Shown: positions 1-8,517 of the stretch, one piece after another
Numbering within the stretch: position 1 is the stretch's first letter
How the letters are laid out: every line of letters begins with the position of its first letter
Source of the DNA: Salinimicrobium gaetbulicola
GTDB lineage: Bacteria; Bacteroidota; Bacteroidia; Flavobacteriales; Flavobacteriaceae
NCBI RefSeq assembly: GCF_042676025.1
Contig: NZ_JBHTJP010000032.1
Location: forward strand, 868,001-932,000
DNA length: 64,000 nt
Direction: 5' to 3'
Translations under genes and position numbers: made by a program
Notes under the pieces: model-generated
Database searches by the model: none
Told to the model about the DNA's origin: nothing
Seen by the model: the letters and a program-made list of their open reading frames with translations, nothing else

Positions 1-20
1 TGTTTCCGGTAGAAACCCGC

Positions 21-1190
21 TTATTTGGCGGCCGGCTTATATTCCTTTTTATCAATCACCATCTTGGCAATTACTTCCTTCAGGATCTCTGAAGTTCCTC
101 CTCCAATTGGCCCTAACCTGCTGTCTCTGGAAAGTCGCGCCAATGGATAGTCTTCCATATAACCGTAACCTCCAAGATACTGAAGACATTTGTATATGAC
201 CTCATCTGCCATTTTAGTAGACAGCATCTTAGACATACTAGCCTCCTTCACAACATATTCTCCTTTCCCAAGACGTTCGGCGATGGAGTAATTGAATTCC
301 CTGTTCATTTCAACTTCACTGGCCATTTCAGCAATCCCATGTCTCAAGGCCTGGAACTGGTCAATCGTTTTTCCAAAAGCCACCCGCTCACTCATATATT
401 TCAAGGTATAATCCAGCGCATATGCTGCCCGCGCATGAGCATTGATCCCCATGATCAATCTTTCAGACGCGAAATGCTGCATAATATAAGGAAAACCTTT
501 TCCTTCTTCCCCCATAAGATGATCTGCAGGGATTTCAACATTATCAAAAGCGATCTCTGCGGTATCTGAAGCTCTCCAGCCCAGTTTATCAAGCTTAGTA
601 GCCGAAATTCCCGGAGTATCCCTGTCAACTATGAAAATACTCATCCCTTTATTATGAAGCTCCGGATTGGTTTTGGCGGCAACCACCAAATAATCTGAAT
701 AAACTCCGTTTGTTATAAAGGTCTTGGAACCATTGATCACATATTTATCACCTTTTTTTACCGCTGTAGTTTTCATACCGGCTACATCAGACCCTCCAAA
801 AGGTTCAGAAATACAGAGGCATCCAATTTTTTCACCTTCAATACTGGCGGTAAGATATTTTTGCTTGATCTCTTCACTCCCTTCAGCATTCACATGGGTC
901 ATGGCTAAATACGCGTGCGCCCACATGGCGGCCGCAAAGCCTCCCGAATTTATTTTCTGAAGCTCTTCCAAAAAGATCACCGTGTAGAAAATATCTAATC
1001 CCATACCTCCATACTGCTCTGGGTAATTCAATCCGAAATATCCCATTTCACCGAATTTCTTCCAGATAAAACGCTCGATTGTTCCGGTCTTTTCCCACTT
1101 TTCAATATGCGGGACTACCTCCTTTTGTAAAAACTCCTGAAAGCTTTTTCTGAATAATTCATGTTCTTCTGTAAAATATCTGCTATTCAT
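21..1190 (-). CDS. acyl-CoA dehydrogenase family protein
   Basis: A 389-residue FAD-dependent acyl-CoA dehydrogenase, the usual length for the family. It would catalyse alpha,beta-desaturation of an acyl-CoA, passing electrons to ETF. The flavin/substrate loop CISEPFGGSDVAG lies near residues 126-138 and the C-terminal signature GGYGYMEDYPLARLSRD is intact. The medium-chain catalytic site YEGT reads GGGT here. A Glu is present in ASERL (Glu243), the place used by isovaleryl- and long-chain-type enzymes, so a branched- or long-chain substrate is more likely (inference). It lies 57 bases downstream of the helix-hairpin-helix gene on the same strand and may be last in that unit. The exact substrate cannot be read from sequence. 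Confidence 0.9.
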   Translation of the reverse strand: MNSRYFTEEHELFRKSFQEFLQKEVVPHIEKWEKTGTIERFIWKKFGEMGYFGLNYPEQYGGMGLDIFYTVIFLEELQKINSGGFAAAMWAHAYLAMTHVNAEGSEEIKQKYLTASIEGEKIGCLCISEPFGGSDVAGMKTTAVKKGDKYVINGSKTFITNGVYSDYLVVAAKTNPELHNKGMSIFIVDRDTPGISATKLDKLGWRASDTAEIAFDNVEIPADHLMGEEGKGFPYIMQHFASERLIMGINAHARAAYALDYTLKYMSERVAFGKTIDQFQALRHGIAEMASEVEMNREFNYSIAERLGKGEYVVKEASMSKMLSTKMADEVIYKCLQYLGGYGYMEDYPLARLSRDSRLGPIGGGTSEILKEVIAKMVIDKKEYKPAAK

Positions 1191-1247
1191 AAATGTTGTA
1201 ATAATCGTATTATCTGAAAAATTTACGGGGGATAAGGCACCAGGGCC

Positions 1248-2117
1248 TTAGTCGATTGCCAAATATAATTTAATTCTCTCTATTTTATCAACCGGAAAGC
1301 CTTTTATATGCTCCAATTCTTCGAAACTTGAGATCGTTCCCCGGTTTTGGCGGTAGGTTATAATGCTCCTTGCGAGCTCATAGTTGAAATAGGGTATTTC
1401 TGAGAGATCCAGTACTGTTATGGAGTTTAAAGATAATTTCTCCTGCGGAATTGATCTTACTTCAAAAGCCCTGTTCAATCTTTCAATTACTTCAGGAGAC
1501 AACCCATATACATCTTCAAGCTGAAGAGAACTTCGGAAACCACCAATTTTGGAACGATACTTCACGATCCTTTCTGAAAGCTTTTCTCCAATACCATTTA
1601 TTACCTGAAGTTCTTCGGTGGAAGCTGCATTTAGATCTTGTTTTTTCCTAGGTGTCGAAAGGGTGTTTTTTGGAATGTCTTTATTTGAGATCTCCTTTTT
1701 CTTCCATTCCGGAAATTTGAAATAAGGCGCTATTTTCTTCAGAAGTGAATCTGAAACCCCTGTGACCTCCCGGAACTCTTCCGAAGAATTAACCCAAAGA
1801 CCTTTTTCCCGAAATGCAAGAAGCCTGTCAATTTCCTCCACAGACATGCCAAGGGTATATCCTTTATAATCAGAGATCAGATTCGGGTTAAAAGGTTGCA
1901 GCTCAAAAGTGCCTTTTTCCGCAGCAATTGATTTTAGAGAATCAACGCTCCGCTGTAATTCCTCAACTACTTTTTGCTGCTCGCGACCCTCTACTACTTC
2001 CGAAGAAAAAGGATAGAAAAAATAGACGAGTTGCAACACTATTATAATTAGCACCAAAAGAAAAATCCCATTTTGTTGACTTCGATTGAAAACAAAATGG
2101 GATTTGATATTTTTCAT
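1248..2117 (-). CDS. helix-hairpin-helix (ComEA-like) membrane-anchored protein
   Basis: A 289-residue protein with one N-terminal membrane segment (about residues 17-36), a short charged linker and repeated helix-hairpin-helix motifs. The clearest is DLNAASTEELQVINGIGEKL near residue 162. Others occur around residues 85-125 and in the last 60 residues. HhH pairs of this type bind double-stranded DNA without sequence specificity, as in the ComEA competence protein. Membrane anchoring suggests DNA handling at the envelope, but no competence genes are adjacent. The start lies 9 bases after the stop of the AGCS symporter gene, so the two are probably co-transcribed. The function is inferred from the motif only. 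Confidence 0.75.
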   Translation of the reverse strand: MKNIKSHFVFNRSQQNGIFLLVLIIIVLQLVYFFYPFSSEVVEGREQQKVVEELQRSVDSLKSIAAEKGTFELQPFNPNLISDYKGYTLGMSVEEIDRLLAFREKGLWVNSSEEFREVTGVSDSLLKKIAPYFKFPEWKKKEISNKDIPKNTLSTPRKKQDLNAASTEELQVINGIGEKLSERIVKYRSKIGGFRSSLQLEDVYGLSPEVIERLNRAFEVRSIPQEKLSLNSITVLDLSEIPYFNYELARSIITYRQNRGTISSFEELEHIKGFPVDKIERIKLYLAID

Positions 2118-2126
2118 TTTAAAAGC

Positions 2127-4211
2127 TTAAGAGGCCTTCTTCACTTTTTTCTTTTCAGGTTTGTGAAAAAGCTCACCGTCTTTCAATTTACGAAGATATT
2201 CGTTGAGATCATTTTTCACTTCACCAGACATGATATAAAGTCCAATAATGTTAGGGAATGACATGGCAAGGATCATCATATCTGAGAAATCCAGTACAGC
2301 CCCTAAACTTACAGAAGCTCCAATCACTACAAATACCAGGAAGAAAGACTTGTAGACAAGCTCTGTTCTTCGGCTTTTTCCGAATAAATAGGTCCAGGCC
2401 CTCATTCCATAGTAAGACCATGAGATCATTGTAGAGAAAGCGAACAGGAATACTGCGGTTGCCAGAACATATGGGAACCAGGAGATCACACTACCAAAGG
2501 CGCTAGATGTCAATTCAACTCCTCCTATTCCTTCTACTTCGTGCATTCCGGTAAAGATCAGTACTAATGCAGTAAGTGTACACACTACAACCGTATCAAT
2601 AAATGGTTCAAGAAGAGATACAAATCCTTCAGACGGAGGATTATTGGTCTTTGCAGCGGAGTGAGCGATCGCAGCAGATCCAACCCCGGCCTCATTCGAG
2701 AATGCCGCTCTTTGGAATCCTACAATCAACACTCCTATCACACCACCTTTCAAGGCACTCGGGCTAAAAGCTCCGTCGATGATCGCTGAAAAAGCAGGAC
2801 CAATATTTTCAATGTTTACCCCAATCACGGTAAGGGCTCCCAAGACATATACCGCCGCCATGAAAGGAACGATCTTTTCTGTCACTTTCGCGATACTGGA
2901 AATCCCTCCAATAATCACGATACCAACTACTACAGCAACGATCAATCCGAAGATAAATCCGTTTCCTTCAAGAATTGGAAACTGACCTGCAAGGATCACG
3001 AAAGACTGGTTAGCCTGGAACATGTTACCTCCACCAAAAGAGGCTCCAATAGCAAGGATTGCGAAGAATACAGCCAGCACTTTTCCAAGGCCGTTCATAT
3101 TTCTTCTTTCAAGACCATATCTAAGGTAGTTCATTGGCCCACCAAATACACGCCCTTCACTATTGATAAAACGATATTTAACACCTAAGGTACATTCGAC
3201 AAATTTTGAGGACATTCCTAAAAGACCGGCAATGATCATCCAGAAAGTAGCTCCCGCTCCTCCTAAAGAGACAGCAACAGCAACCCCGGCAATGTTTCCA
3301 AGACCTACGGTTCCTGATACAGCTGTAGCAAGAGCCTGGAAGTGGGTCACCTGCCCCGGCGCATCGGGATCGTCATATTTTCCACGTGCAAGATTTAATG
3401 AGTGTTTAAATCCGCGTATATTGATAAAGCCCATTCTTAAAGTAAAGAATAAAGCTCCAAACACAAGCCAAACCACGATGAACGGAATATCCTTTGTTTG
3501 AGGGTCTCCGTTAGGGTGCAACAACGCAATCGGCTCATCATATTTAATTGCAGCAAGGTATTGAGCTCCCTGCTCGATAATGTGCTCTTTGTTTTCTGAG
3601 TTATAGATCACGCCTCCTTCAGGCACCAAATACGACAGTGTCCCGTTAGCGTTGGCGTATGCCGTAGCATCTTCACCATCCATAGCAACAACAGCGATAG
3701 CATCTCCTTCTTTCACCTGGGCTCCTTCTGCTATCAGCCATTCTTTCAATACGAATTTTGCATCTACAGTAGCTGACCAGCGAGGTGCAGGCACTCTCTT
3801 AAGGTCTGCATATACTACAGGATCATAGATCCCTAAGGCCGAAAAAGGATCCCAAAAGAGAACGCTCCCCATGCTCTCAACAATTGGAGCAAATGTTCCG
3901 TTAAAGTGCTCTGTGATAGCTTGAGCCGGCACAGTATATTCTTTAGTCACAGAATTGCCAGCAGCATCAGTAACTGTCACAGAATAAGGCACCCCCTCTA
4001 CCAGACCTTCAGATCTTGGAGAATCTAAAGGAGTAGATTGACTGGACCACTTGTAAGTATAAGGTGGTGTTCCCCCTTCAACATTCAATTCTACAAAACC
4101 GTTATTAATTACTTTTGATGGATTTTCAACCTCAGCATCAACTGTTAGCTCTTGCGCATACAAACTGAAAACTGAAATGGAAAATAAAAATGAAAGCAAG
4201 TACTTTCTCAT
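2127..4211 (-). CDS. alanine/glycine:cation symporter (AGCS) with N-terminal periplasmic extension
   Basis: A 694-residue protein, about 230 residues longer than ordinary AGCS carriers. It has a signal peptide (residues 1-19), then an SprB-like Ig repeat (about 22-95). Next comes a barrel-sandwich segment (about 140-230) that resembles biotinyl/lipoyl domains but has MDG where the modified Lys would be. The AGCS transporter follows from about residue 240 to the end. The carrier signature TAVSGTVGLGNIAG is intact. The carrier part imports small amino acids such as alanine or glycine with sodium. The extension presumably sits outside the inner membrane. It leads the unit with the HhH gene 9 bases downstream. 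Substrate choice is inferred from family only. Confidence 0.88.
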   Translation of the reverse strand: MRKYLLSFLFSISVFSLYAQELTVDAEVENPSKVINNGFVELNVEGGTPPYTYKWSSQSTPLDSPRSEGLVEGVPYSVTVTDAAGNSVTKEYTVPAQAITEHFNGTFAPIVESMGSVLFWDPFSALGIYDPVVYADLKRVPAPRWSATVDAKFVLKEWLIAEGAQVKEGDAIAVVAMDGEDATAYANANGTLSYLVPEGGVIYNSENKEHIIEQGAQYLAAIKYDEPIALLHPNGDPQTKDIPFIVVWLVFGALFFTLRMGFINIRGFKHSLNLARGKYDDPDAPGQVTHFQALATAVSGTVGLGNIAGVAVAVSLGGAGATFWMIIAGLLGMSSKFVECTLGVKYRFINSEGRVFGGPMNYLRYGLERRNMNGLGKVLAVFFAILAIGASFGGGNMFQANQSFVILAGQFPILEGNGFIFGLIVAVVVGIVIIGGISSIAKVTEKIVPFMAAVYVLGALTVIGVNIENIGPAFSAIIDGAFSPSALKGGVIGVLIVGFQRAAFSNEAGVGSAAIAHSAAKTNNPPSEGFVSLLEPFIDTVVVCTLTALVLIFTGMHEVEGIGGVELTSSAFGSVISWFPYVLATAVFLFAFSTMISWSYYGMRAWTYLFGKSRRTELVYKSFFLVFVVIGASVSLGAVLDFSDMMILAMSFPNIIGLYIMSGEVKNDLNEYLRKLKDGELFHKPEKKKVKKAS

Positions 4212-4269
4212 AAGATCTAATTAAAAATTTAATTAAGGATTTTTTTCGGCGAAGCAAGATGCTAAAAAA

Positions 4270-4318
4270 ATTAACGTTTTCAAATTTTCCTGAGTTAAAT
4301 TGCAAAGAAAACGTTAAT
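4270..4318. repeat. 12-bp perfect inverted repeat upstream of the AGCS gene
   Basis: ATTAACGTTTTC at 4270-4281 is repeated in inverse orientation at 4307-4318, with a 25-base spacer. It lies 59-107 bases upstream of the symporter start. There is no T-run, so an operator or an mRNA leader hairpin is more likely than a terminator. No binding protein is known. Confidence 0.55.
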
Positions 4319-4361
4319 CCATCTCAGGTAATAAGCAGATTTGACCGATTCCGCAGAAGCG

Positions 4362-4592
4362 TCACAAATCAAATACGGATGTTCTTTTTGCATAGATCAT
4401 ATCCTTAAATTTTAAAAGAAATGCAAGGGTAAGATATACGGCAAAACCAAAACCAAAAGTAGCGAAGGACAGGTAAATAAAGAAAAGACGGACATTTTTG
4501 GCCCGCATTCCTAATTTATCTGCGAACCTTGAGGAAACATAGAATCCATGTCTCTCAAAGTAGCTCCGTATCTGGTTTACCATCTGCTGCAT
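4362..4592 (-). CDS. PspC-domain small membrane protein
   Basis: A 76-residue protein. A short N-terminal amphipathic part (RSYFERHGFYVSSRFADKLG) is followed by the PspC-type segment RLFFIYLSF and a second hydrophobic stretch (about residues 36-62). PspC-family proteins are small inner-membrane proteins, named for the phage-shock regulator. Short stand-alone copies are common in Flavobacteriaceae and are of unknown role. The gene starts 12 bases after the DUF2851 stop, so they form an operon. There is no direct link in sequence to the PspA gene at 35.2 kb. Confidence 0.72.
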   Translation of the reverse strand: MQQMVNQIRSYFERHGFYVSSRFADKLGMRAKNVRLFFIYLSFATFGFGFAVYLTLAFLLKFKDMIYAKRTSVFDL

Positions 4593-4604
4593 GTCACAAA
4601 GATA

Positions 4605-5891
4605 TTAAATTCGAGGTTGTTCTTTTAAAATTTTTAATCCCAGACTGCAATGAAGGCACCGGTTGTTATCACAATACTCCTTTTTTAGTCGTAAAAGCGC
4701 CTGGGAATGCAGGGCTGTAATTCCTGTTTTCGGCCTAATCGAGTTAAAACCATTGACCACCACATTAGATTCTACTTTCAATTTGCGCATTATACCAAGC
4801 ATGACCTCTTCTTTATCAGCCACACCCACTTTCTTATAGTACAAAAATTTTAACGGAATAATGGTATTAATGATCAGAAGGTCAGTAAATGCGGTACTGA
4901 CAGGCTTCCGTCTTTCAGAATGCGGTTTCGCAAAAGTATAATGTGTCTTCCAGAATTCACTGGCTTCCGTCTTGAGAATATTCCTTAACTCATCTATTTC
5001 TTCAGCTTCATTAATGTCTGAAAAGAGTCCAGACCTACTCTCATAAATTCCTGCCAGCTGAGAAAAACGTATTTCGGGAAAATTATCTGGCCGTAACCTG
5101 AAATATTTTACTGGAATTTCAGCTTTTTTCAGACTGAATTTATTCTGAAGGAATTCGTATTTCCGCCGCAGAGAGTGAAAATATGGTTCTTCATGTCCAT
5201 CTTCCAGCAAACCTGATTGCCCAAAAAGTATCGCCTCGAAACCGGTTCTTTCTTTCATGCATTTCCTAACAACGGAAAATGGAATGGAGTCGGCAGTACT
5301 TAAAAAAGCATCCCCGTTTATATTCAACCCGAAGTTTTTGGCCAGCATTTTAAAAAGAACTTCTTCCCAGTCTCCCGATGATCTATTCAACAGCTCTTCG
5401 ATCACAGCCGATTTCTTTTCAAGCCGTTCTACATAGAGACGCTCCAGCCAGTTCTCAATCACAAAATCATCTATAGAAGGGAAATCCCGCTCGCAGTTTA
5501 TCCATTTTTGATCTTTTGCAAGCAGATCCTCATACCGTACGAGAGCATCTTTCTGAACAAAATTCTTAAGCTCCAGTACCGGAATTACGGTATCATTTTT
5601 CCGGTACACTTCAGAATCATGTTCCCACACTACGTGAAGGATCACGCTGTCATAGGCGGGATCTTCATGGTGTGCATGCCTGTACCAGTCTGAAGCTCTG
5701 ATATGGATCTCCACATTTCCGGCCCATTGCTGCTTACCTATTACAATACGGGAATTAAAAAAATCAGGGCCGGACAAAAAATTATGAGTTCCGGTATTAA
5801 GAATAGTTATGGGAAAACCTTCAGAGGTGGTCAAAGAAATATTCTTCCATTTCTGAAATTTCCATAAATAGTGTAAGTAGTCCTCCTGCAT
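4605..5891 (-). CDS. DUF2851 family protein
   Basis: A 428-residue soluble protein of a family restricted mainly to Bacteroidota and of unknown function. The family start EDYLHYLWKFQKW and the conserved blocks SGPDFFNSRI, WAGNVEIHI and DSVILHVVWEHD lie in the first 115 residues. A Cys-rich C-terminal end (CDNNRCLHCSLG) could bind metal. I chose the ATG at 5891 because homologues start just before EDYLHYLW; a second ATG lies six codons upstream at 5909. It is followed 12 bases later by the PspC gene, a pairing usual in this family of bacteria. No catalytic role can be assigned. Confidence 0.85.
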   Translation of the reverse strand: MQEDYLHYLWKFQKWKNISLTTSEGFPITILNTGTHNFLSGPDFFNSRIVIGKQQWAGNVEIHIRASDWYRHAHHEDPAYDSVILHVVWEHDSEVYRKNDTVIPVLELKNFVQKDALVRYEDLLAKDQKWINCERDFPSIDDFVIENWLERLYVERLEKKSAVIEELLNRSSGDWEEVLFKMLAKNFGLNINGDAFLSTADSIPFSVVRKCMKERTGFEAILFGQSGLLEDGHEEPYFHSLRRKYEFLQNKFSLKKAEIPVKYFRLRPDNFPEIRFSQLAGIYESRSGLFSDINEAEEIDELRNILKTEASEFWKTHYTFAKPHSERRKPVSTAFTDLLIINTIIPLKFLYYKKVGVADKEEVMLGIMRKLKVESNVVVNGFNSIRPKTGITALHSQALLRLKKEYCDNNRCLHCSLGLKILKEQPRI

Positions 5892-5953
5892 CAAATAAAA
5901 ATAAAACATTTATCCTTATGATGCTGAATTACAGCTATTTATTGATAAAAAAG

Positions 5954-6652
5954 TCAACTCCCGGCAGCAGCCTTGGCTAAAACCTCATCCACAAATTCTT
6001 CTACCCACAGACTGTACATATCCCCGCTGGGATGAAGATCATCTGAAGCCACCAGATTTTTTTCTTCTAAACCTTTTTCCGAGATGGGAGTAATATTGTA
6101 AAAGTCAATTTCATATTTCCGGGCTACCTGCTCAAAAACCGAATTGAATTCCGCTATTTCACGACCAATTTCCTCGGCTCGAGGCTCACCGTAAGGAGTC
6201 GCTCCATAATCTGGGATACTCACTACAAAAACACCGTCTTTCCCCCTTTTAGAGTGATTAATGGCCTGTTGAAAGATCTCGTGGAGATCGGCTTCGTATG
6301 CTTCAATTGATTTTCCCTGATATTGGTTATTAACACCGATCAAAACCGAAACAAGATCAAATTTTTCCTGATCCAGTTTCTGGTCCATTGCCCCCAACAA
6401 GTCACCTGTAGTCCATCCTGTTTTTGCGATGATGACCGGATAGTTCACATTTATTTCCCGATCACGCAGGCTGTCCACCAACTGAACCGGCCAACGCATT
6501 TCAGGTTCCACACTTTCCCCTATGGTATAAGAATCTCCCAGGGCAAGGTAACTTAAAGAGCTTTCATGCTCTTCATTCATATTTTCAGGGGAATTCTCTT
6601 TGCAGCCAAATAACAGCACAGATAATAAAATTGGTAATAGAATTCTCTTCAT
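5954..6652 (-). CDS. SGNH/GDSL hydrolase lipoprotein
   Basis: A 232-residue exported esterase or lipase of the SGNH fold. A lipoprotein signal ends at LLFGC (about residues 12-16). Block I is LALGDSYTIGE with the nucleophile Ser. Block III is IGVNNQY with the oxyanion Asn. Block V is SDDLHPSG with the Asp and His of the triad. The substrate is unknown, probably an ester of a small carbohydrate or lipid. I chose ATG 6652, which starts the signal peptide MKRILLPILL. An in-frame GTG at 6673 adds seven residues and is less likely. The gene is 62 bases upstream of DUF2851 on the same strand. Confidence 0.87.
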   Translation of the reverse strand: MKRILLPILLSVLLFGCKENSPENMNEEHESSLSYLALGDSYTIGESVEPEMRWPVQLVDSLRDREINVNYPVIIAKTGWTTGDLLGAMDQKLDQEKFDLVSVLIGVNNQYQGKSIEAYEADLHEIFQQAINHSKRGKDGVFVVSIPDYGATPYGEPRAEEIGREIAEFNSVFEQVARKYEIDFYNITPISEKGLEEKNLVASDDLHPSGDMYSLWVEEFVDEVLAKAAAGS

Positions 6653-6821
6653 AATCTGAATTTTTAGAATCACTAAAATATATTTTCTTAAGCAATAGCC
6701 AACCTCCTTTAGTACTTTTACCGCATACAGGTAAATGATTATATCTTAATCCCGGGTTAAACAGGCTGGGATGACAGTATGATTGAGGTGAAAATTTTAT
6801 CTTACTAAAAATTTAATAACT

Positions 6822-7001
6822 ATGGAACCTTCCGAACGGGCACCAGAGGAGAAAAAAGCTATAAAGCAACAACAACAGACTCCTTTAAAAAAGGAAAGTA
6901 AATTCATAAAGGGCCTTAGAAAGGTTGGGTTTAATGTATGGCTGGCGGTTATGATCATTGGAGGTGCACTGGCATTTATTACAGCTCTGTTCCTGATATG
7001 A
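6822..7001 (+). CDS. small single-span membrane protein (59 aa)
   Basis: A short gene with ATG at 6822 and TGA at 6999-7001. The first half is charged and Gln/Lys rich (KAIKQQQQTPLKKE). The second half is one hydrophobic segment, about residues 40-59, that runs to the C-terminus. The stop overlaps the ATG of the next gene as ATGA (6998-7001), which supports both frames. I do not recognise a family. Its role may be coupled to the four-span protein encoded next. Confidence 0.7.
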   Translation: MEPSERAPEEKKAIKQQQQTPLKKESKFIKGLRKVGFNVWLAVMIIGGALAFITALFLI

Positions 7002-7372
7002 AAAGAATCAATCTATTATTTTGGCTTTCTTTCGGAATATTTCTTCTGAATCTGCTTCTTCTGCGGCTCCCTGTACAGCTACCGGCATTTTTCTCCTCGC
7101 ATTTGAACGACCTGTTGTGTATGCCTATAGTTTTAAGTATATGTCATTATATTATCCGGAAAATGAATCCAGATAAAAACCTTAAGATCAATCTTTTTTC
7201 AGCCTTTTCCCTGGCCGCATTATATGCTGTTTATTTTGAATTTTACCTGCCCCGGATAACAGAAAGGTACACCTATGATGTTGTGGATATATTTCTATAT
7301 TTTACAGGCGCTTTTATCTTCTGGCTGGCCCAACAAACTGATGCGCCAAAAAAAATTCAGCAAAACGAATAA
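6998..7372 (+). CDS. small polytopic membrane protein (124 aa)
   Basis: A 124-residue protein with about four hydrophobic segments (residues 5-22, 36-52, 65-85 and 97-113). The segment YDVVDIFLYFTGAFIFW resembles VanZ-like or small-secondary-transporter membrane proteins, but the match is too weak for a name. The start is ATG 6998, which overlaps the previous stop; an open frame upstream to 6938 is shadowed by that gene. It converges with the cystathionine beta-synthase-like gene. Function unknown. Confidence 0.7.
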   Translation: MKRINLLFWLSFGIFLLNLLLLRLPVQLPAFFSSHLNDLLCMPIVLSICHYIIRKMNPDKNLKINLFSAFSLAALYAVYFEFYLPRITERYTYDVVDIFLYFTGAFIFWLAQQTDAPKKIQQNE

Positions 7373-7374
7373 AA

Positions 7375-7400
7375 AAAGCCACCTTTGGCAAGGCAGCTTT
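7375..7400 (-). terminator. rho-independent terminator of the CBS-like gene
   Basis: AAAGCCACCTT (7375-7385) pairs with AAGGCAGCTTT (7390-7400) through GU pairs. On the minus strand it is followed by a run of seven T. It lies 42 bases past the CBS-like stop and just after the plus-strand stop at 7372. Confidence 0.65.
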
Positions 7401-7441
7401 CTATGTGCATAGAGTCCTAAACCCGGACTCCTCAATCTTAA

Positions 7442-8422
7442 TTATTCAATATATCCTTTTTCACGCATCCAGTCATCGTTGAACATTTTTCCAACGTAAC
7501 GGCTTCCGTGGTCATGGAATAAAACGACTACAACATCATCTTTTTTGAAATGTTCCTTCAGTTGAAGTAAACCTTTCATAGCTGCTCCTGCACTGTTCCC
7601 AAGGAACATTCCTTCTTCCTTCGCCAGTCTTTGAGTGTAGATCGCAGCATCCTTATCGGTCACTTTGGTAAATCCGTCAATAATGTCGAAATCCACATTC
7701 TTCGGAAGTATATCTTCTCCAATACCTTCTGTAACATAAGGGTAGATCTCTTTTTCATCAAATTCCCCGGTCTCGTGGTATTTTTTAAAAACCGAACCAT
7801 AGGTATCAATCCCCCAAACTTTGATGTTCGGGTTTTGTTCTTTTAAATATTTTCCAACTCCGGAAATAGTTCCGCCGGTACCAACACCTACTACGAAATG
7901 AGTGATTTTTCCATCGGTCTGTTTCCAGATCTCAGGCCCGGTAGTTTCATAGTGAGCCTTTCGGTTTGAAAGGTTATCATATTGATTTACGTACCAGGAA
8001 TTCGGAGTTTCTTCTGCCAGTCTTTTAGAAGTAGAATAATAAGACCTTGGATCGTCAGGCTCTACATCTGTAGGGCAAACTATGACCTCGCTCCCAACAG
8101 CTCTAAGAATATCGACCTTTTCTTTGGATTGTTTATCGGCCATCACACAGACCATTTTGTAACCTTTTACAATGGCGACAAGGGCTAGGCCCATTCCAGT
8201 ATTTCCGGAAGTACCTTCTATAATAGTTCCACCCGGTTTCAACAGTCCGGCAGCCTCAGCATCCTCGATCATTTTAACCGCCATACGGTCTTTAACCGAG
8301 TTTCCGGGATTGAAGGTTTCATATTTAGCAAGTACCAAGGCATCGATCTCTTCAGCAAGTTTATTGATCTTCACTAAAGGGGTGTTCCCGATGGTACCTA
8401 AGATATTTTCAGCGTATTCCAT
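7442..8422 (-). CDS. cystathionine beta-synthase-like PLP enzyme (catalytic core only)
   Basis: A 326-residue fold-type II PLP enzyme. The PLP lysine lies in NPGNSVKDRMA. The Asn/Thr loop is EGTSGNTGMGL and the phosphate loop is GVGTGGTISGVGKYL. Blocks DPRSYYS, EGIGEDILPKNVD and HDHGSRYVGK favour cystathionine beta-synthase or a CBS-like cysteine synthase over CysK. The regulatory CBS-pair domain of the human enzyme is missing, as in many bacteria. I chose ATG 8422 (MEYAENILGTIG). The frame stays open to 8494, but those residues do not fit the family and a -7 promoter box (8442-8449) lies inside them. Sulfur amino acid metabolism is the likely role. Confidence 0.88.
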   Translation of the reverse strand: MEYAENILGTIGNTPLVKINKLAEEIDALVLAKYETFNPGNSVKDRMAVKMIEDAEAAGLLKPGGTIIEGTSGNTGMGLALVAIVKGYKMVCVMADKQSKEKVDILRAVGSEVIVCPTDVEPDDPRSYYSTSKRLAEETPNSWYVNQYDNLSNRKAHYETTGPEIWKQTDGKITHFVVGVGTGGTISGVGKYLKEQNPNIKVWGIDTYGSVFKKYHETGEFDEKEIYPYVTEGIGEDILPKNVDFDIIDGFTKVTDKDAAIYTQRLAKEEGMFLGNSAGAAMKGLLQLKEHFKKDDVVVVLFHDHGSRYVGKMFNDDWMREKGYIE

Positions 8423-8441
8423 AACAAAATTTTTGCGGCTG

Positions 8442-8449
8442 CAAAGGTA
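8442..8449 (-). promoter_or_regulatory. -7 box TACCTTTG of the CBS-like gene
   Basis: The minus strand reads TACCTTTG, a match to the Bacteroidota -7 consensus TAnnTTTG, 20 bases upstream of ATG 8422. No clear -33 TTG is found at the usual 19-22 base spacing. It supports the shorter start. Confidence 0.5.
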
Positions 8450-8517
8450 ACAAAAAAAGCAGGTTTTAAAATAGGTCGCAAAAAGCTGAAGCACATTACT
8501 TTCAAAAAAGGTAAATC

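Noticed and set aside
4362..4592. Functional link of the PspC gene with the PspA operon at 35 kb
   Set aside because: They are 30 kb apart, and short PspC proteins next to DUF2851 are common in this lineage without PspA.
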